Below are positions 8,978-18,265 of a stretch of DNA of 64,000 bases, piece after piece (positions within the stretch are counted from its first letter, which is position 1; each line of letters opens with the position of its first letter). Origin of the DNA: Pantoea wallisii (GTDB taxonomy: Bacteria > Pseudomonadota > Gammaproteobacteria > Enterobacterales > Enterobacteriaceae); the NCBI RefSeq assembly GCF_002095485.1, contig NZ_MLFS01000005.1, positions 61,583 through 125,582 of the forward strand, read 5' to 3'. Made by a program: the position numbers and the translations under genes. The notes below the pieces were generated by a model. The model was not told the DNA's origin. It worked only from the letters and a program-made list of their open reading frames with translations, and ran no database searches.

Positions 8978-9000
8978 TTATCCACAGAAAACGTGGATAA
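8978..9000. promoter_or_regulatory. Pair of facing DnaA boxes
   Basis: A perfect DnaA box TTATCCACA (8978-8986) faces CGTGGATAA (8992-9000), one base from the inverse consensus, with five bases between. The pair lies between parS and the sigma-54 regulator. It could be a DnaA-binding site that helps the replicon or titrates DnaA; the function is not known from sequence. Confidence 0.65.
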
Positions 9001-9016
9001 CTTTCTTTCAGAACAC

Positions 9017-10951
9017 TTAGTTTTGAAATGCGCGGGCAGGCACAGATTGCCAGACAGCATCACGTATTCGCACCGGTTTACTGATAAGGCCTAACGCATA
9101 AAAACGGTCGGCTATTGTTTGTTGCTCTTTAATAACGTCAAACGCCATTGCACGTGTTTTATGACTTCGGCGTGACAACGCCCGTTCAACGGCTTCGGGC
9201 TCAAGGCTTAATTCGTGTGCCAGCAGAATCGCTGCCTGCTGCCGTCTGTTATCAATGAAAGACCCGGTATGCTGCAGATTCTCAATCAGCTGTTGAATAA
9301 TCTCTTCGTGCTGCCAGGCATAATCGCGACGGGCAAGATAAAACTGGTGATTACGAACGCGCCCCTCGCCGTTTACTAATATACGCAGTTCCGGATTGCT
9401 TTCCGCTACGCTAAGCAGCGGATCCCACATCATCCAGGCATCAGCAGCTAATAAATCGCTGGCGGTAAGAGGATACTTTGGCGGCGTATAGACAATTTTA
9501 ATCTCATCCAGAGCAATCTCCGCCTCCTCCAGCAGCTGTAACAGCAGCCAGTGAACATTCGAGCCCTTGTTTACAGCGATGCGTTTACCTCGCAGATCCA
9601 TTACGGTGACGATGTCACTGGCGTGCGGAACAACGATGCCCACACTGCCGGGCGCGGGCGGCTCCCATGCAATATAAGTGACGGCATTGCCGCTGGCCTG
9701 GGCAAAGATAGGCGGGACTTCGCCTGTAGTGCCAAAATCGATCTCATTATTTTGTAAGGCCTGAAGGAGTTGCGGGCCGGCAGGGAACTCACTCCATAAC
9801 ACGCTGATATGTTGCTCTGCAAAACACTGCTCAAGAGTTTGCCTCGCCTTTAGCACACCAAGGTTGCCAAACTTTTGATAGCCGATACGCAATTCACGCT
9901 CATACATGCGATCGCCAGCATCGATGAAAGGTGAAGATTGAGCGGTTTTACGGCGCCCTTTTATTACGCCCTGATTAGCCAGGTGGGTGCGAAGCGTATG
10001 ACGGCTGATCCCCAACAGGGCAGCCGCCTGCGTCTGATTACTGCCGGTCAAGGTCAGCGCATTGTCGATTAGGCTGTGAACAACCCGGTCGAAAAGTTGC
10101 TGCGGTTCGTGCACTAATTGATGACGCAAAAAATTATCCAGCGTCGTATCTTCCGCGTCCACTGGCGAGGCCCAATTCCCGCCTGCTAACCGCAAATGCT
10201 GTGACGTTAAGGTTTCATCACGGCTAAGCAGAACTGCGTTATGCAGCGTATTTTCCAGCTCCCGAATATTACCCGGCCAGCTATATTCGCGTAACGACTC
10301 CAGCGCATCTGCAGAAAGATATCGCGCCGGCCTGCCGAGCCGGCGGGCATATAGCGAAAGAAAATGTCGCGCCAGTAGAGGAATGTCCTCACGGCGCTGA
10401 CGCAGCGGCGGCAAAGGCACCACGGCAATATTAAGGCGATAGAAGAGATCTTCACGAAAGCGGCGTTCACGAATAGCCTGGGCGAGGTCAACGTGCGTTG
10501 CCGCAATGACGCGCACGTTAATCTTAACGGGCTTACGTGAACCCACACGAGTAACTTCCCGCTCCTGCAATACCCGCAGCAGCTTTACCTGCAGGGGCAG
10601 ACTTAACTCGCCTATCTCATCCAGAAGTAATGTGCCCCCTTCAGCAGATTCAAACCAGCCGGGATGCGCCTGGATCGCGCCAGTGAAGGCGCCTTTCTCA
10701 TGTCCAAATAGCTCAGCCTCAGACAGACTCTCGGTTAACGCCCCACAGTTCACCGCTAAAAAAGGGCCATTCCGACGCAGGCTATGGTGATGTAAATAGC
10801 GGGCGACGACCTCTTTACCTGTGCCTGTCTCGCCGACGATCAACACCGTGGCATCGGTGGGCGCGAATTTATCCAGCAAAGATTGAAACGCCAGTGAGGC
10901 AGGGTCCACTAAACGAGGGGAATCCGTATGGTTAGCATAAGGGTTCAGCAT
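9017..10951 (-). CDS. Sigma-54 activator with C-terminal SsuA-like ligand-binding domain
   Basis: This 644-residue protein begins directly with an AAA+ sigma-54 interaction domain: Walker A GETGTGKE (40-47), [10 protein letters not shown] (loop at 87-92), TLLLDEIGE, and [15 protein letters not shown] Fis-type helix-turn-helix follows at about 294-326 ([18 protein letters not shown]). Residues 354-644 form a full sulfonate/nitrate-type binding protein without signal peptide. They share GYQK, EFPAGPQ, DLRGKR, NKGSNV, DAW and WDP in the same order with the SsuA gene at 18266-19213. Usual sigma-54 activators carry the sensor at the N terminus, so this layout is unusual. It probably senses an organosulfur ligand in the cytoplasm and activates the divergent operon, which has a sigma-54 promoter. 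Confidence 0.9.
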   Translation of the reverse strand: MLNPYANHTDSPRLVDPASLAFQSLLDKFAPTDATVLIVGETGTGKEVVARYLHHHSLRRNGPFLAVNCGALTESLSEAELFGHEKGAFTGAIQAHPGWFESAEGGTLLLDEIGELSLPLQVKLLRVLQEREVTRVGSRKPVKINVRVIAATHVDLAQAIRERRFREDLFYRLNIAVVPLPPLRQRREDIPLLARHFLSLYARRLGRPARYLSADALESLREYSWPGNIRELENTLHNAVLLSRDETLTSQHLRLAGGNWASPVDAEDTTLDNFLRHQLVHEPQQLFDRVVHSLIDNALTLTGSNQTQAAALLGISRHTLRTHLANQGVIKGRRKTAQSSPFIDAGDRMYERELRIGYQKFGNLGVLKARQTLEQCFAEQHISVLWSEFPAGPQLLQALQNNEIDFGTTGEVPPIFAQASGNAVTYIAWEPPAPGSVGIVVPHASDIVTVMDLRGKRIAVNKGSNVHWLLLQLLEEAEIALDEIKIVYTPPKYPLTASDLLAADAWMMWDPLLSVAESNPELRILVNGEGRVRNHQFYLARRDYAWQHEEIIQQLIENLQHTGSFIDNRRQQAAILLAHELSLEPEAVERALSRRSHKTRAMAFDVIKEQQTIADRFYALGLISKPVRIRDAVWQSVPARAFQN

Positions 10952-11059
10952 GGCAGTAATCCGGTAGTGAGCTTTACCTCAGGCTAAACGTGCCAGAACA
11001 CTATGGATAGCAGGAAAAAAGCATAAGTAGTTGCATATGCAGCAAATGCTGTTGTGCGG

Positions 11060-11104
11060 GAGTTGCAAAGGCAACTCGCTGATAATGACATTAAGGGCAA
11101 CTCC
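11060..11104 (+). promoter_or_regulatory. Probable activator-binding site upstream of the sigma-54 promoter
   Basis: A perfect inverted repeat GAGTTGC-AAAG-GCAACTC spans 11060-11077, and a further half site GGCAACTCC lies at 11096-11104. They sit about 60-80 bases before the sigma-54 promoter, where enhancer sites of Fis-type activators are found. Binding by the 9017-10951 product is inferred. Confidence 0.6.
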
Positions 11105-11137
11105 CTGAAATAACTACACAGAAAAAATTTTGAGAGG

Positions 11138-11153
11138 TGGCACGCTTTTCGCT
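11138..11153 (+). promoter_or_regulatory. Sigma-54 (-24/-12) promoter
   Basis: TGGCACGCTTTTCGCT matches TGGCACG-N4-TTGCT with one change. The GG and GC pairs are separated by the required ten bases. It reads toward the monooxygenase at 11223, with a 5' leader of about 60 bases. Confidence 0.75.
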
Positions 11154-11158
11154 TACCG

Positions 11159-11212
11159 CTATATAACCAAATAAATGCTGCAAATTAATCATTTTTAAAT
11201 ACGGTTATATAG
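11159..11212. repeat. Inverted repeat around the monooxygenase leader
   Basis: CTATATAACC (11159-11168) and GGTTATATAG (11203-11212) are perfect 10-base inverted arms 34 bases apart. The right arm touches the ribosome site AGGAAAAG. The left arm straddles the predicted transcription start, so it is more likely a DNA operator than a full RNA hairpin. Confidence 0.45.
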
Positions 11213-11222
11213 GAAAAGAATC

Positions 11223-12394
11223 ATGGCCGACGTCAGTAATGAGAGCATCAATGTCTTTTGGTTTCTGCCAACCCACGGCGACGGGCGTTATCTGGGAACC
11301 ACGGAGGGAGGCCGTCCGGTTGATCTGGGCTATTTGCAGCAGATAGCGTTGGCCGCCGATAATCTCGGTTTTTACGGCGTCCTTATCCCCACCGGAAAAA
11401 GCTGCGAGGACGCCTGGCTGGTAGCGGCTGCGTTAGCGCCTGTCACCCGCCGTTTGCGTTATCTGGTGGCCGTACGACCGGGTTTACAGCCGCCTACGCT
11501 GGCTGCCCGCATGGCGACAACGCTTGACCGCCTGTCAGAGGGCCGTTTGCTGATTAACGTGGTAACGGGCGGCGATCCGGTAGAGAACAGAGGTGACGGC
11601 ATCTTTCTTGAGCATCGTGAACGCTATGAAGTTACTAAAGAGTTCCTGGATGTATATCGTCGTTTAATGCGCGGTGAAAAGGTGGATTATGAGGGGCAGC
11701 ATATCCGCGTTGAAGGCGCTGAGGTACTGTTCCCGCCGGTTCAGGAAAAAGGTCCGCCACTCTATTTTGGCGTTCATCCGACGCGGCTATTGATGTTGCC
11801 GCAGAGCAGATCGATACCTATCTGACCTGGGGCGAGCCGCCTGAGCAGGTAGCAGAAAAACTGGCCGTGGTGCGTCGCCGCGCCGAAGAGAGAGGACGTA
11901 CTCTGGAGTACGGGATTCGCCTGCATGTGATAGTGCGTGAGACGGAAGAGGAGGCAAAAGCGGCGGCGGATAAATTAATTGCTCATCTGGATGACGAGAC
12001 CATTGCACAGGCACAAAAGATATTTGCGCGGATGGACTCGGCGGGACAAGCCCGCATGAGCGCACTGCACAATGGCTCGCGTGATAATCTCTACATTTCG
12101 CAAAACTTATGGGCCGGCGTTGGGTTAGTGCGTGGCGGTGCCGGCACTGCACTGGTGGGAAGCCCTGAGCAGGTTGCCGCGCGCATTCGTGAATATCAGG
12201 CATTGGGTGTGACCAACTTCATCCTGTCGGGTTATCCGCATCTGGAAGAGGCGCATCGTGTTGCTGAGCTACTGCTGCCGTTATTACCCGTTTCACAGGG
12301 TCAGCAGCAGCGCGCGCGTACACTCAATACCGGGCCGTTCGGCGAAACCATCGGCGGTGACAAACGCCCTTCAAAACAGACCGGCACCCGCTGA
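11223..12394 (+). pseudogene. ssuD: FMNH2-dependent alkanesulfonate monooxygenase (SsuD-like), split by one deletion
   Basis: The first frame (11223 to about 11772) carries [35 protein letters not shown] and [12 protein letters not shown] of bacterial luciferase-like SsuD. The second frame continues with [36 protein letters not shown] and [15 protein letters not shown]. One G missing at about 11772 (GGCGGTTC read as GGCGTTC) explains the break; repaired, the protein has 390 residues against 381 in E. coli SsuD. The enzyme cleaves sulfonates to sulfite and aldehyde with reduced flavin. It is first in the sigma-54 driven operon. No flavin reductase SsuE is visible nearby. Probably intact in the organism. 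Confidence 0.85.
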
Positions 12395-12497
12395 AGCAGG
12401 AGAAAGTGATGGCAGCAGCGCAGATCATTATCGCTGGTGGGGGTTTTAGTGGCACTGCCCTCGCGATTCATCTTGCCCGAACGTCGTCGGCCCCGTT

Positions 12498-12510
12498 ACT
12501 GATTACAGTG
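12498..12510 (-). repeat. Iteron copy inside a coding sequence
   Basis: ACTGATTACAGTG is identical to the core of the inverted iterons of the 4.7-6.3 kb field. It lies within the FAD protein gene, more than 6 kb from the field. Confidence 0.6.
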
Positions 12511-13775
12511 GTTGAGCCGCGTGCCATGCCGGGCTGTGGCGTGGCCTATTCCACGCTGGACCCGGCGCACCGTATCAATGTGCCGGCTGCACGTATGCAG
12601 CTCAGCGGAGAGGAGCCAGGCGCTTTTGATCGCTGGTACCGGCAGCAGCCAGAGTGTTCACTGGATTCAGCAGCCCACTGTGCAGACGGCACGGTATATC
12701 CGCAGCGCAACATGTTTGGTCGCTACCTGGCACATCAGTTTGTCCGCGCAGCGGAGAGCTCTACACATGTACAGCTGCGCCATATTCAGGCCAGCGCGGT
12801 AGCATGGGAAGGCCAGCAGCTGCAGCTGAGCGACGGCACAGCGTTACGCGGCGATGTGCTGGTGCTTGCTATCAGCCATCCCCCCACCGTCGCTACCTGC
12901 TGCAGTACGCGCCGTTGCTGCTCATCCGGCGTTAATTGCCAACCCCTGGCAACAGGGGGCTCTGGAGGTGATTGCGCCGCAGGCGAGTGTCGGCATCGTT
13001 GGCACGGGCTTGAGTATGGCGGATGCGGTGGCATCGCTGGACGCGCGCGAGCATTACGGCCCGTTAGTCGCCTTCTCGCGCCGTGGGCAGCTCTCACGTG
13101 AGAATCTCAAGGGTGAATGGCCAGAGTGGGCACTGGCGCCTCAGAATGCGGCCAGTGCGCGATTGTGGCTGCATCACATCCGCGCTGAGGTTGCGCGTGC
13201 AGCTGCCATGCAATTACCCTGGCAACGCGTGCTGGATGAAGTGCGGGTGCAGGGGCAGCAGATCTGGCAATCGCTGCCGCTGCGTGAACAGCAGCGCTTT
13301 GCGCGTCATCTGCGTTCGTGGTGGGATGTGCACCGATATCGTATTGCGCCTCAAGTGGCAGACGTTATTTCGCGGCGTCAGCAGCAGGGCAGTTTACAGG
13401 TGCTGCCGGCGCGTCTGGCTGCGGTTAGCCCGCATGGATCGCAGCTGGCAATTACGCTGCGTCTACGCAACGGCGCGTTGCAGACGCGGGTACTGGATCA
13501 TCTTATTGTGACAACCGGGCCGGCGCATGCCGCACTGACGCGCAGTCAGCCGCTCTTACAGTCGTTGAGTCAGCAGGGATACATTCGCGCGGATGCGCTG
13601 GGTTTCGGCATCGATGTCGATAGCCGGTCGCGCGCGCTGGATCAGCAAAGCTCACCCAATTCACGCCTGTTTGTGGTCGGACCGGCCGCCCGCGCCCGCT
13701 TTGGAGAACTGATGGGGCTGCCACAGGTAGCCGATCACGCCGCCGACGTTGCGCAGCATATTCTTACCGAACTCC

Positions 13776-13798
13776 ACATCGCTCAGGCTGAGCGATGT
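13776..13798 (+). repeat. Hairpin at the end of the FAD protein gene
   Basis: ACATCGCTCAG and CTGAGCGATGT are perfect 11-base arms around a single G, ending 18 bases before the stop codon. The centre CAGGCTG is the same as in the parS right arms. There is no T run, so terminator function is doubtful. Confidence 0.5.
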
Positions 13799-13888
13799 CC
13801 CTCTTCTGCACCCTAATCGCTTAACATCCACCTTAATCTGACGAACGCCCGGTCGTAGCATGACTACAGCCGCGCTATGGAGATTGCT

Positions 13889-15282
13889 ATGCCATCGCAA
13901 CGTGAAATACGCCTTAATGCATTTGATATGAACTGTGTCGGACATCAGTCACCGGGACTGTGGGCGCATCCGCGTGACCGCTCCTGGCAGTATAAAGATC
14001 TGGAGTATTGGGTTGATTTAGCGCGTCTGCTGGAGCGCGGCAAGTTTGATGGCCTGTTTATTGCCGATGTACTGGGCATCTATGATGTGCTGAACGGCAG
14101 CGGGGATGCAGCGATTCGCCAGGCGACGCAGGTACCGGTTAATGATCCCCTGGCGCTGATTACGCCTATGGCGTTAGTCACCGAGCATCTGGGTTTTGGC
14201 CTGACGGCTTCACTCTCCTTCGAACATCCCTATCCGTTTGCCCGTCGCCTGTCCACGCTGGATCATCTCACCAAAGGGCGCATTGGCTGGAACATTGTGA
14301 CATCCTATCTGGAGAGCGGCGCACGCAATATCGGGCACAAGACGCAGACCGATCACGACAGTCGCTACGATTACGCCGATGAGTACTTACAGGTGGTCTA
14401 TAAACTGCTGGAGGGCAGCTGGGAGCAGGACGCCGTGCTTCGTGACCGTGAACGTCGTATCTTTAGCGATCCGCAAAAAATCCATCCAATCAATCATCAG
14501 GGACGTTTTTTAACGTGCCCGGAATCCACCTTTGTGAACCCTCACCGCAGCGTACGCCGGTGCTGTATCAGGCTGGCGCATCCAGCCGTGGTAAACAGTT
14601 TGCCGCTGAACACGCGGAGTGCGTGTTTGTTGCCGCACCGTCGAAAGTATTGCTGAAAAGAGCGGTAGCGGATATCCGCCGCCGCGCTGAAGCGGTTGGA
14701 CGCGATCCGCGCAGCATTCTGATCTTCAATCTGCAGACGGTAATTGTGGGCGAGTCCGATCGGGCTGCGCAGGAGAAGTGGAAAGAGTACCAACAGTGGG
14801 TCAGTTATGAAGGGGCATTAGCATTGGTTTCCGGCTGGACCGGTATCGACTTCGGTCAGTATCAACCGGATCAGGTACTGAAGTACCTGCATACCAACGC
14901 CATCCAGTCTGCGGTTGAGACCTTTTCCACTGCCGATCCCGATCGCCAGTGGACGGTGAAAGCGTTAGCTGATTGGGTGGGCATTGGCGGCTTTGGTCCG
15001 CTGCTGGTTGGCAGCGCGCAAACGGTAGCTGATGAGTTGCAAAGCTGGGTGGAAGAGACCGATGTGGATGGCTTCAACCTCGCCTATGCGCTAACGCACG
15101 AAACCTTTACCGATGTGGTTGAGCTGCTCATCCCTGAACTGCAAAAGCGTGGTGTTTATAAGCAAGAGTATGCCGCCGGCACGCTGCGCGAAAAACTGTT
15201 TAATGCCGGTCCACAGCTTGAGATACCGCACCCCGGTGCCGGCTATCGCGTGCGCAGTAACCTAAAACAGGCGGTTATATGA
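13889..15282 (+). pseudogene. NtaA/SnaA/DszA-family flavin-dependent monooxygenase, split by one deletion
   Basis: The first frame has LNAFDMNCVGHQSPGLW, FDGLFIADVLGIYD, SFEHPYPFARRLSTLDHLTKGRIGWNIVTS and DYADEYLQVVYKLLEGSW, all typical of the NtaA/SnaA/DszA group. The second continues with HLCEPSPQRTPVLYQAGAS and a normal C terminus. The break is a T run at 14506-14511 read as six instead of seven; repair gives about 464 residues. Members oxidise nitrilotriacetate, dibenzothiophene sulfone or dimethyl sulfone type compounds with FMNH2. The sulfur context suggests an organosulfur substrate. ATG 13889 is chosen for the GGAG spaced six bases upstream; 13877 is an alternative. Confidence 0.83.
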
Positions 15283-15358
15283 TGCAGGGTAAAAGCTCAC
15301 GTATATCGCTGCGCGCGCCTTAGCGGGCTGCCAACAGAAGATCGCTTTAATAACATGA

Positions 15359-15381
15359 CCGGATGCGTTATGCGTATCCGG
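15359..15381 (+). terminator. Hairpin after the monooxygenase genes
   Basis: CCGGATGCG and CGTATCCGG form a stem with one mismatch, followed by GCTTTGCCGTTTTC. It lies about 75 bases after the stop codon and may end or attenuate transcription before the MFS gene. Confidence 0.5.
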
Positions 15382-15506
15382 GCTTTGCCGTTTTCTGAGT
15401 TTATATTATTGATTTATCGCAATTTTATAGCTTTTATTGTTGCTTTGGTCCGGTGCGGGGAACGCTTATAACCACTTCACCTGTACAACTAAACACGTGA
15501 GATGTT

Positions 15507-16937
15507 ATGAGCTCAATTCCTTTAGAAAACACCCTGCCGGTATCGGAGCCGGTCCGTTCGGTCAGTGATGTGGCAAGACTGATCAATACCCGTAGCAGTA
15601 AAAACAACTATGCCCGAATGATTGTGTTTCTCGCGCTGGGCGGCGTTTTTCTTGATGCCTATGACTTAACCACACTCTCTTACGGTATTGATGATGTGGT
15701 GCGCGAATTCCGCCTCTCACCGTTTACCACCGGGCTGGTAACGTCATCAATTATGGTAGGCACTATCGTGGGTAACCTGATTGGCGGCTGGCTCACGGAT
15801 AAATATGGGCGCTATTCGGTATTCATGGCGGACATGCTGTTTTTTGTCGTATCAGCCATTGCTGCCGGCCTGGCACCCAATGTCTGGGTGCTGATCGGCG
15901 CCCGTTTCCTGATGGGCATTGGTGTCGGTATCGATCTCCCGGTAGCGATGTCTTACCTGGCGGAGTTTTCAAAATTTGCCGGCAAGGGCAATAAAGCGGC
16001 GCGTCTCGCGGCCTGGTGCCCGATGTGGTATGCGGCATCCACCGTCTGCTTCCTGTTGATCTTCGGCCTCTACTTTCTGCTGCCTGCGCAGCACGCCGAC
16101 TGGCTGTGGCGTGCGTCACTCCTGTTTGGTGCCGTACCGGCGCTGCTGATTATCGCCGTACGCAGTAAATTTATGAATGAATCCCCGCTGTGGGCAGCAA
16201 ATCAGGGCGATCTCAAATCGGCGGTGCGCATTCTGCGTGACTCTTACGGTATTCACGCCCATGAAGCCGAACCGGAAGCATCTCCGGTCGCCGCTGCACC
16301 CAGGGTGAGTTTCCGCGTACTGTTTCAAAAACCGTGGCGGGAACGCACCATTGTGGCGGGCGTAATGAATATCTGTATCTCATTTGAGTACACCGCTATC
16401 GCCTTCTTTCTGCCTTCGATTCTTGCGCAGTTTCTTGGCGCGGGCGTGTTCGAAACCATTTCCGCTTCGCTCGGCCTGAATGCGCTTTTCGCCTTTACGG
16501 GAGGCTTATTGGGTATGCGCCTGGCGTGGAGATATCCATCGCGTCACGTAGCGATTGCCGGCTTCGCTCTGCAATTTTTCGCCCTGACGGCGCTGGCGCT
16601 GATTGGCCATCCGCAGGCGCTGGCAGGCACAGTTTTTGCTGTGCTGATGCTCGGATTATGGCTGTTTGCCGAGGGCTTTGGCCCTGGCGCGCAACTGATG
16701 GTCTATCCGGCGCTCTCTTATCCCACTTCCATTCGCGCTACCGGTGTAGGTTTCAGTCGGGCGCTCTCTGGCATCGGCAGCGCACTGGCGCTGTTTATCC
16801 TGCCGATTCTGCAGGCAGCCCTTGGTACCAATATGTTTTGGGTCGTCTCGCTTGCCGCGATTATCCCGATCTTTTTCCTGCTGGTAGTGCGCCATGAGCC
16901 TACCCGCCACGACATCGACGATCTCTCTCAGGAGTAA
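15507..16937 (+). CDS. MFS transporter, metabolite:proton symporter type
   Basis: The 476-residue inner-membrane protein has about twelve membrane segments. It carries the MFS loop motif GGWLTDKYGRYSVFMADML after segment 2 and FLMGIGVGIDLPVAMSYLAEF, a pattern of the sugar-porter/aromatic-acid:H+ symporter branch. The long N-terminal tail of about 35 residues is cytoplasmic. Its place between flavin monooxygenases and an SfnB-like protein suggests that it imports an organosulfur or ester substrate of the cluster; the substrate is not known. The stop is three bases from the next start, so it is co-translated with the downstream gene. Confidence 0.82.
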   Translation: MSSIPLENTLPVSEPVRSVSDVARLINTRSSKNNYARMIVFLALGGVFLDAYDLTTLSYGIDDVVREFRLSPFTTGLVTSSIMVGTIVGNLIGGWLTDKYGRYSVFMADMLFFVVSAIAAGLAPNVWVLIGARFLMGIGVGIDLPVAMSYLAEFSKFAGKGNKAARLAAWCPMWYAASTVCFLLIFGLYFLLPAQHADWLWRASLLFGAVPALLIIAVRSKFMNESPLWAANQGDLKSAVRILRDSYGIHAHEAEPEASPVAAAPRVSFRVLFQKPWRERTIVAGVMNICISFEYTAIAFFLPSILAQFLGAGVFETISASLGLNALFAFTGGLLGMRLAWRYPSRHVAIAGFALQFFALTALALIGHPQALAGTVFAVLMLGLWLFAEGFGPGAQLMVYPALSYPTSIRATGVGFSRALSGIGSALALFILPILQAALGTNMFWVVSLAAIIPIFFLLVVRHEPTRHDIDDLSQE

Positions 16938-16940
16938 ACC

Positions 16941-18158
16941 ATGAGCGCATTATCAACAGGCACTGATTACACTGCACTGGCGGCCCATTTCCGTCCGCTG
17001 TTTGCCCGTATTGCTGCGGGTGCCGCAGAACGCGAACGTACGCGCACGTTACCGCATGACGCACTGCGGTGGCTTAAAGAGGCCGGTTTTGGCACGGTGC
17101 GCATTCCAAAAGAGAAGGGCGGCTGGGGCGCATCGTTACCGCAACTCTTCCAGCTGCTGGTTGAACTGGCTGAAGCTGACTCTAATCTGCCGCAGGCGCT
17201 GCGCGCGCACTTCGCATTTGTTGAGGATCGGCTGAATCAGTCTGATAGCCCGGCGCGCGATAGCTGGTTCCGCCGCTTTAGCGATGGCGAGTTGGTCGGG
17301 AGCGGCTGGACGGAAATCGGTAATGTGAAATCAGGTGATGTGTTGACGCGCGTAACGCCGGCAGACGGCGGCTGGGTGCTTAACGGTGAGAAGTTTTACA
17401 GCACCGGTAGCCTGTATGCCGACTGGATCGATGTCTTCGCCCGGCGTGAAGATACTCAGGGTGATGTGATTGTTTTGGTGAATACCCATCAACCGGGAGT
17501 GACGCGTCTGGATGACTGGGATGGATTTGGTCAGCGTCTTACCGGCAGCGGTACTACGCGCTTTGATAACGCACGGATTGAACAGGCGCACGTGTACGAT
17601 TTTGCCACCCGTTTCCGTTATCAGACCGCCTATTACCAGCATGTGCTTTTAGCCACGCTGGCGGGTATTGGTCGGGCGGTAGCGCGTGACGGTGCAGAAG
17701 TGGTGGCGACGCGTAACCGCGTTTACAGCCACGGCAATGCGAATGTACCACGTCAGGATGCACAAGTGCTGCAGGTTATCGGCGAGATCACCAGCCTGGC
17801 ATTTGCGGTTGAGGCAACGGTCATCCGCGCAGCACATTCACTGCAATCAGCCTATGAGGCGCACCTCAGTAATGACGAAGCTGCCATCATCGCGATTAAC
17901 GCACAGGCAGAAGCGGAAGCCGGCCAGGCGCAGGTGGTTGCCAGCGAATTGATTCCGCGTGCGGCGACAGAGCTGTTTAATGCGCTGGGTGCGTCGGATA
18001 CGCGCGTCAGTAAAGCGCTGGATCGGCACTGGCGTAATGCGCGTACCGTCTCCTCTCACAATCCGGTGATATATAAAGCGCGTGATATCGGCGACTGGAA
18101 GGTGAACGGTAAGACACCAACGGGTATCTGGCAGATCGGCCAGTCAAAGACGGAATAG
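16941..18158 (+). CDS. Acyl-CoA dehydrogenase-fold monooxygenase, SfnB/DszC type
   Basis: The 405-residue protein has the acyl-CoA dehydrogenase fold. Visible blocks are LKEAGFGTVRIPKEKGGWGASLPQL near the N terminus, GWTEIGNVKSGDV, GWVLNGEKFYSTGSLYADW and the C-terminal helical domain ending in NPVIYKARDIGDW. This pattern is that of SfnB sulfur-acquisition oxidoreductases and DszC-like flavin monooxygenases, which lack a CoA substrate and use reduced flavin with oxygen. It overlaps in function with the two luciferase-like enzymes upstream and probably belongs to the same operon. A hairpin follows the stop codon. Confidence 0.83.
   Translation: MSALSTGTDYTALAAHFRPLFARIAAGAAERERTRTLPHDALRWLKEAGFGTVRIPKEKGGWGASLPQLFQLLVELAEADSNLPQALRAHFAFVEDRLNQSDSPARDSWFRRFSDGELVGSGWTEIGNVKSGDVLTRVTPADGGWVLNGEKFYSTGSLYADWIDVFARREDTQGDVIVLVNTHQPGVTRLDDWDGFGQRLTGSGTTRFDNARIEQAHVYDFATRFRYQTAYYQHVLLATLAGIGRAVARDGAEVVATRNRVYSHGNANVPRQDAQVLQVIGEITSLAFAVEATVIRAAHSLQSAYEAHLSNDEAAIIAINAQAEAEAGQAQVVASELIPRAATELFNALGASDTRVSKALDRHWRNARTVSSHNPVIYKARDIGDWKVNGKTPTGIWQIGQSKTE
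17837..17850 (+). repeat. Iteron-like copy inside a coding sequence
   Basis: TTCACTGCAATCAG differs from the iteron consensus by one base and is identical to the variant iteron at about 4831 in the main field. Confidence 0.5.
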
Positions 18159-18179
18159 CCAGGGCGGGGATGGCGGGTC

Positions 18180-18204
18180 AGTGGGCTTGTGTGAAACGCC
18201 CACT
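18180..18204. terminator. Hairpin between convergent genes
   Basis: AGTGGGC and GCCCACT form a perfect seven-base stem with an 11-base loop, with further partial pairing outside (GGCGGG with CCGCC). It lies between the convergent SfnB-like and ssuA genes and may terminate both. A T run is missing. Confidence 0.5.
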
Positions 18205-18265
18205 AACCGCCTTACGGATTAAACATCCCCCAGGACGCGTTGCTGTGAATGATCGTCAGGCAAAA

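Larger units (their letters stand above)
12409..13816 (+). pseudogene. FAD/NAD(P)-binding oxidoreductase (NAD_binding_9 type), split by one insertion
   Basis: The N-terminal frame begins with IIIAGGGFSGTALAIHLAR, an FAD-binding Rossmann motif, followed by PGCGVAYSTLDPAHRINVPAARMQL as in the FAD-NAD(P)-binding family. The C-terminal frame continues with VGIVGTGLSMADAVASLDAREHYGPLVAFSRRGQL. The break is in a run of six C at 12880-12885; with five C the reading is AISHPPPSLPAAVRAV and the protein is one chain of about 468 residues. Proteins of this family often accompany flavin monooxygenases in sulfur-starvation clusters, perhaps supplying reduced flavin. The exact reaction is unknown. ATG 12409 has AGGAG upstream. 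Confidence 0.78.

Noticed and set aside
12854..13101. Two overlapping genes at the FAD protein
   Set aside because: The overlap disappears when the C6 run is read as C5; the two parts are the FAD and NAD(P) portions of one protein.
15451..15466. Possible sigma-54 promoter before the MFS gene
   Set aside because: GG and GC are spaced correctly (CGGTGCGGGGAACGCT), but both the -24 and -12 elements match the consensus poorly and no activator site is visible.
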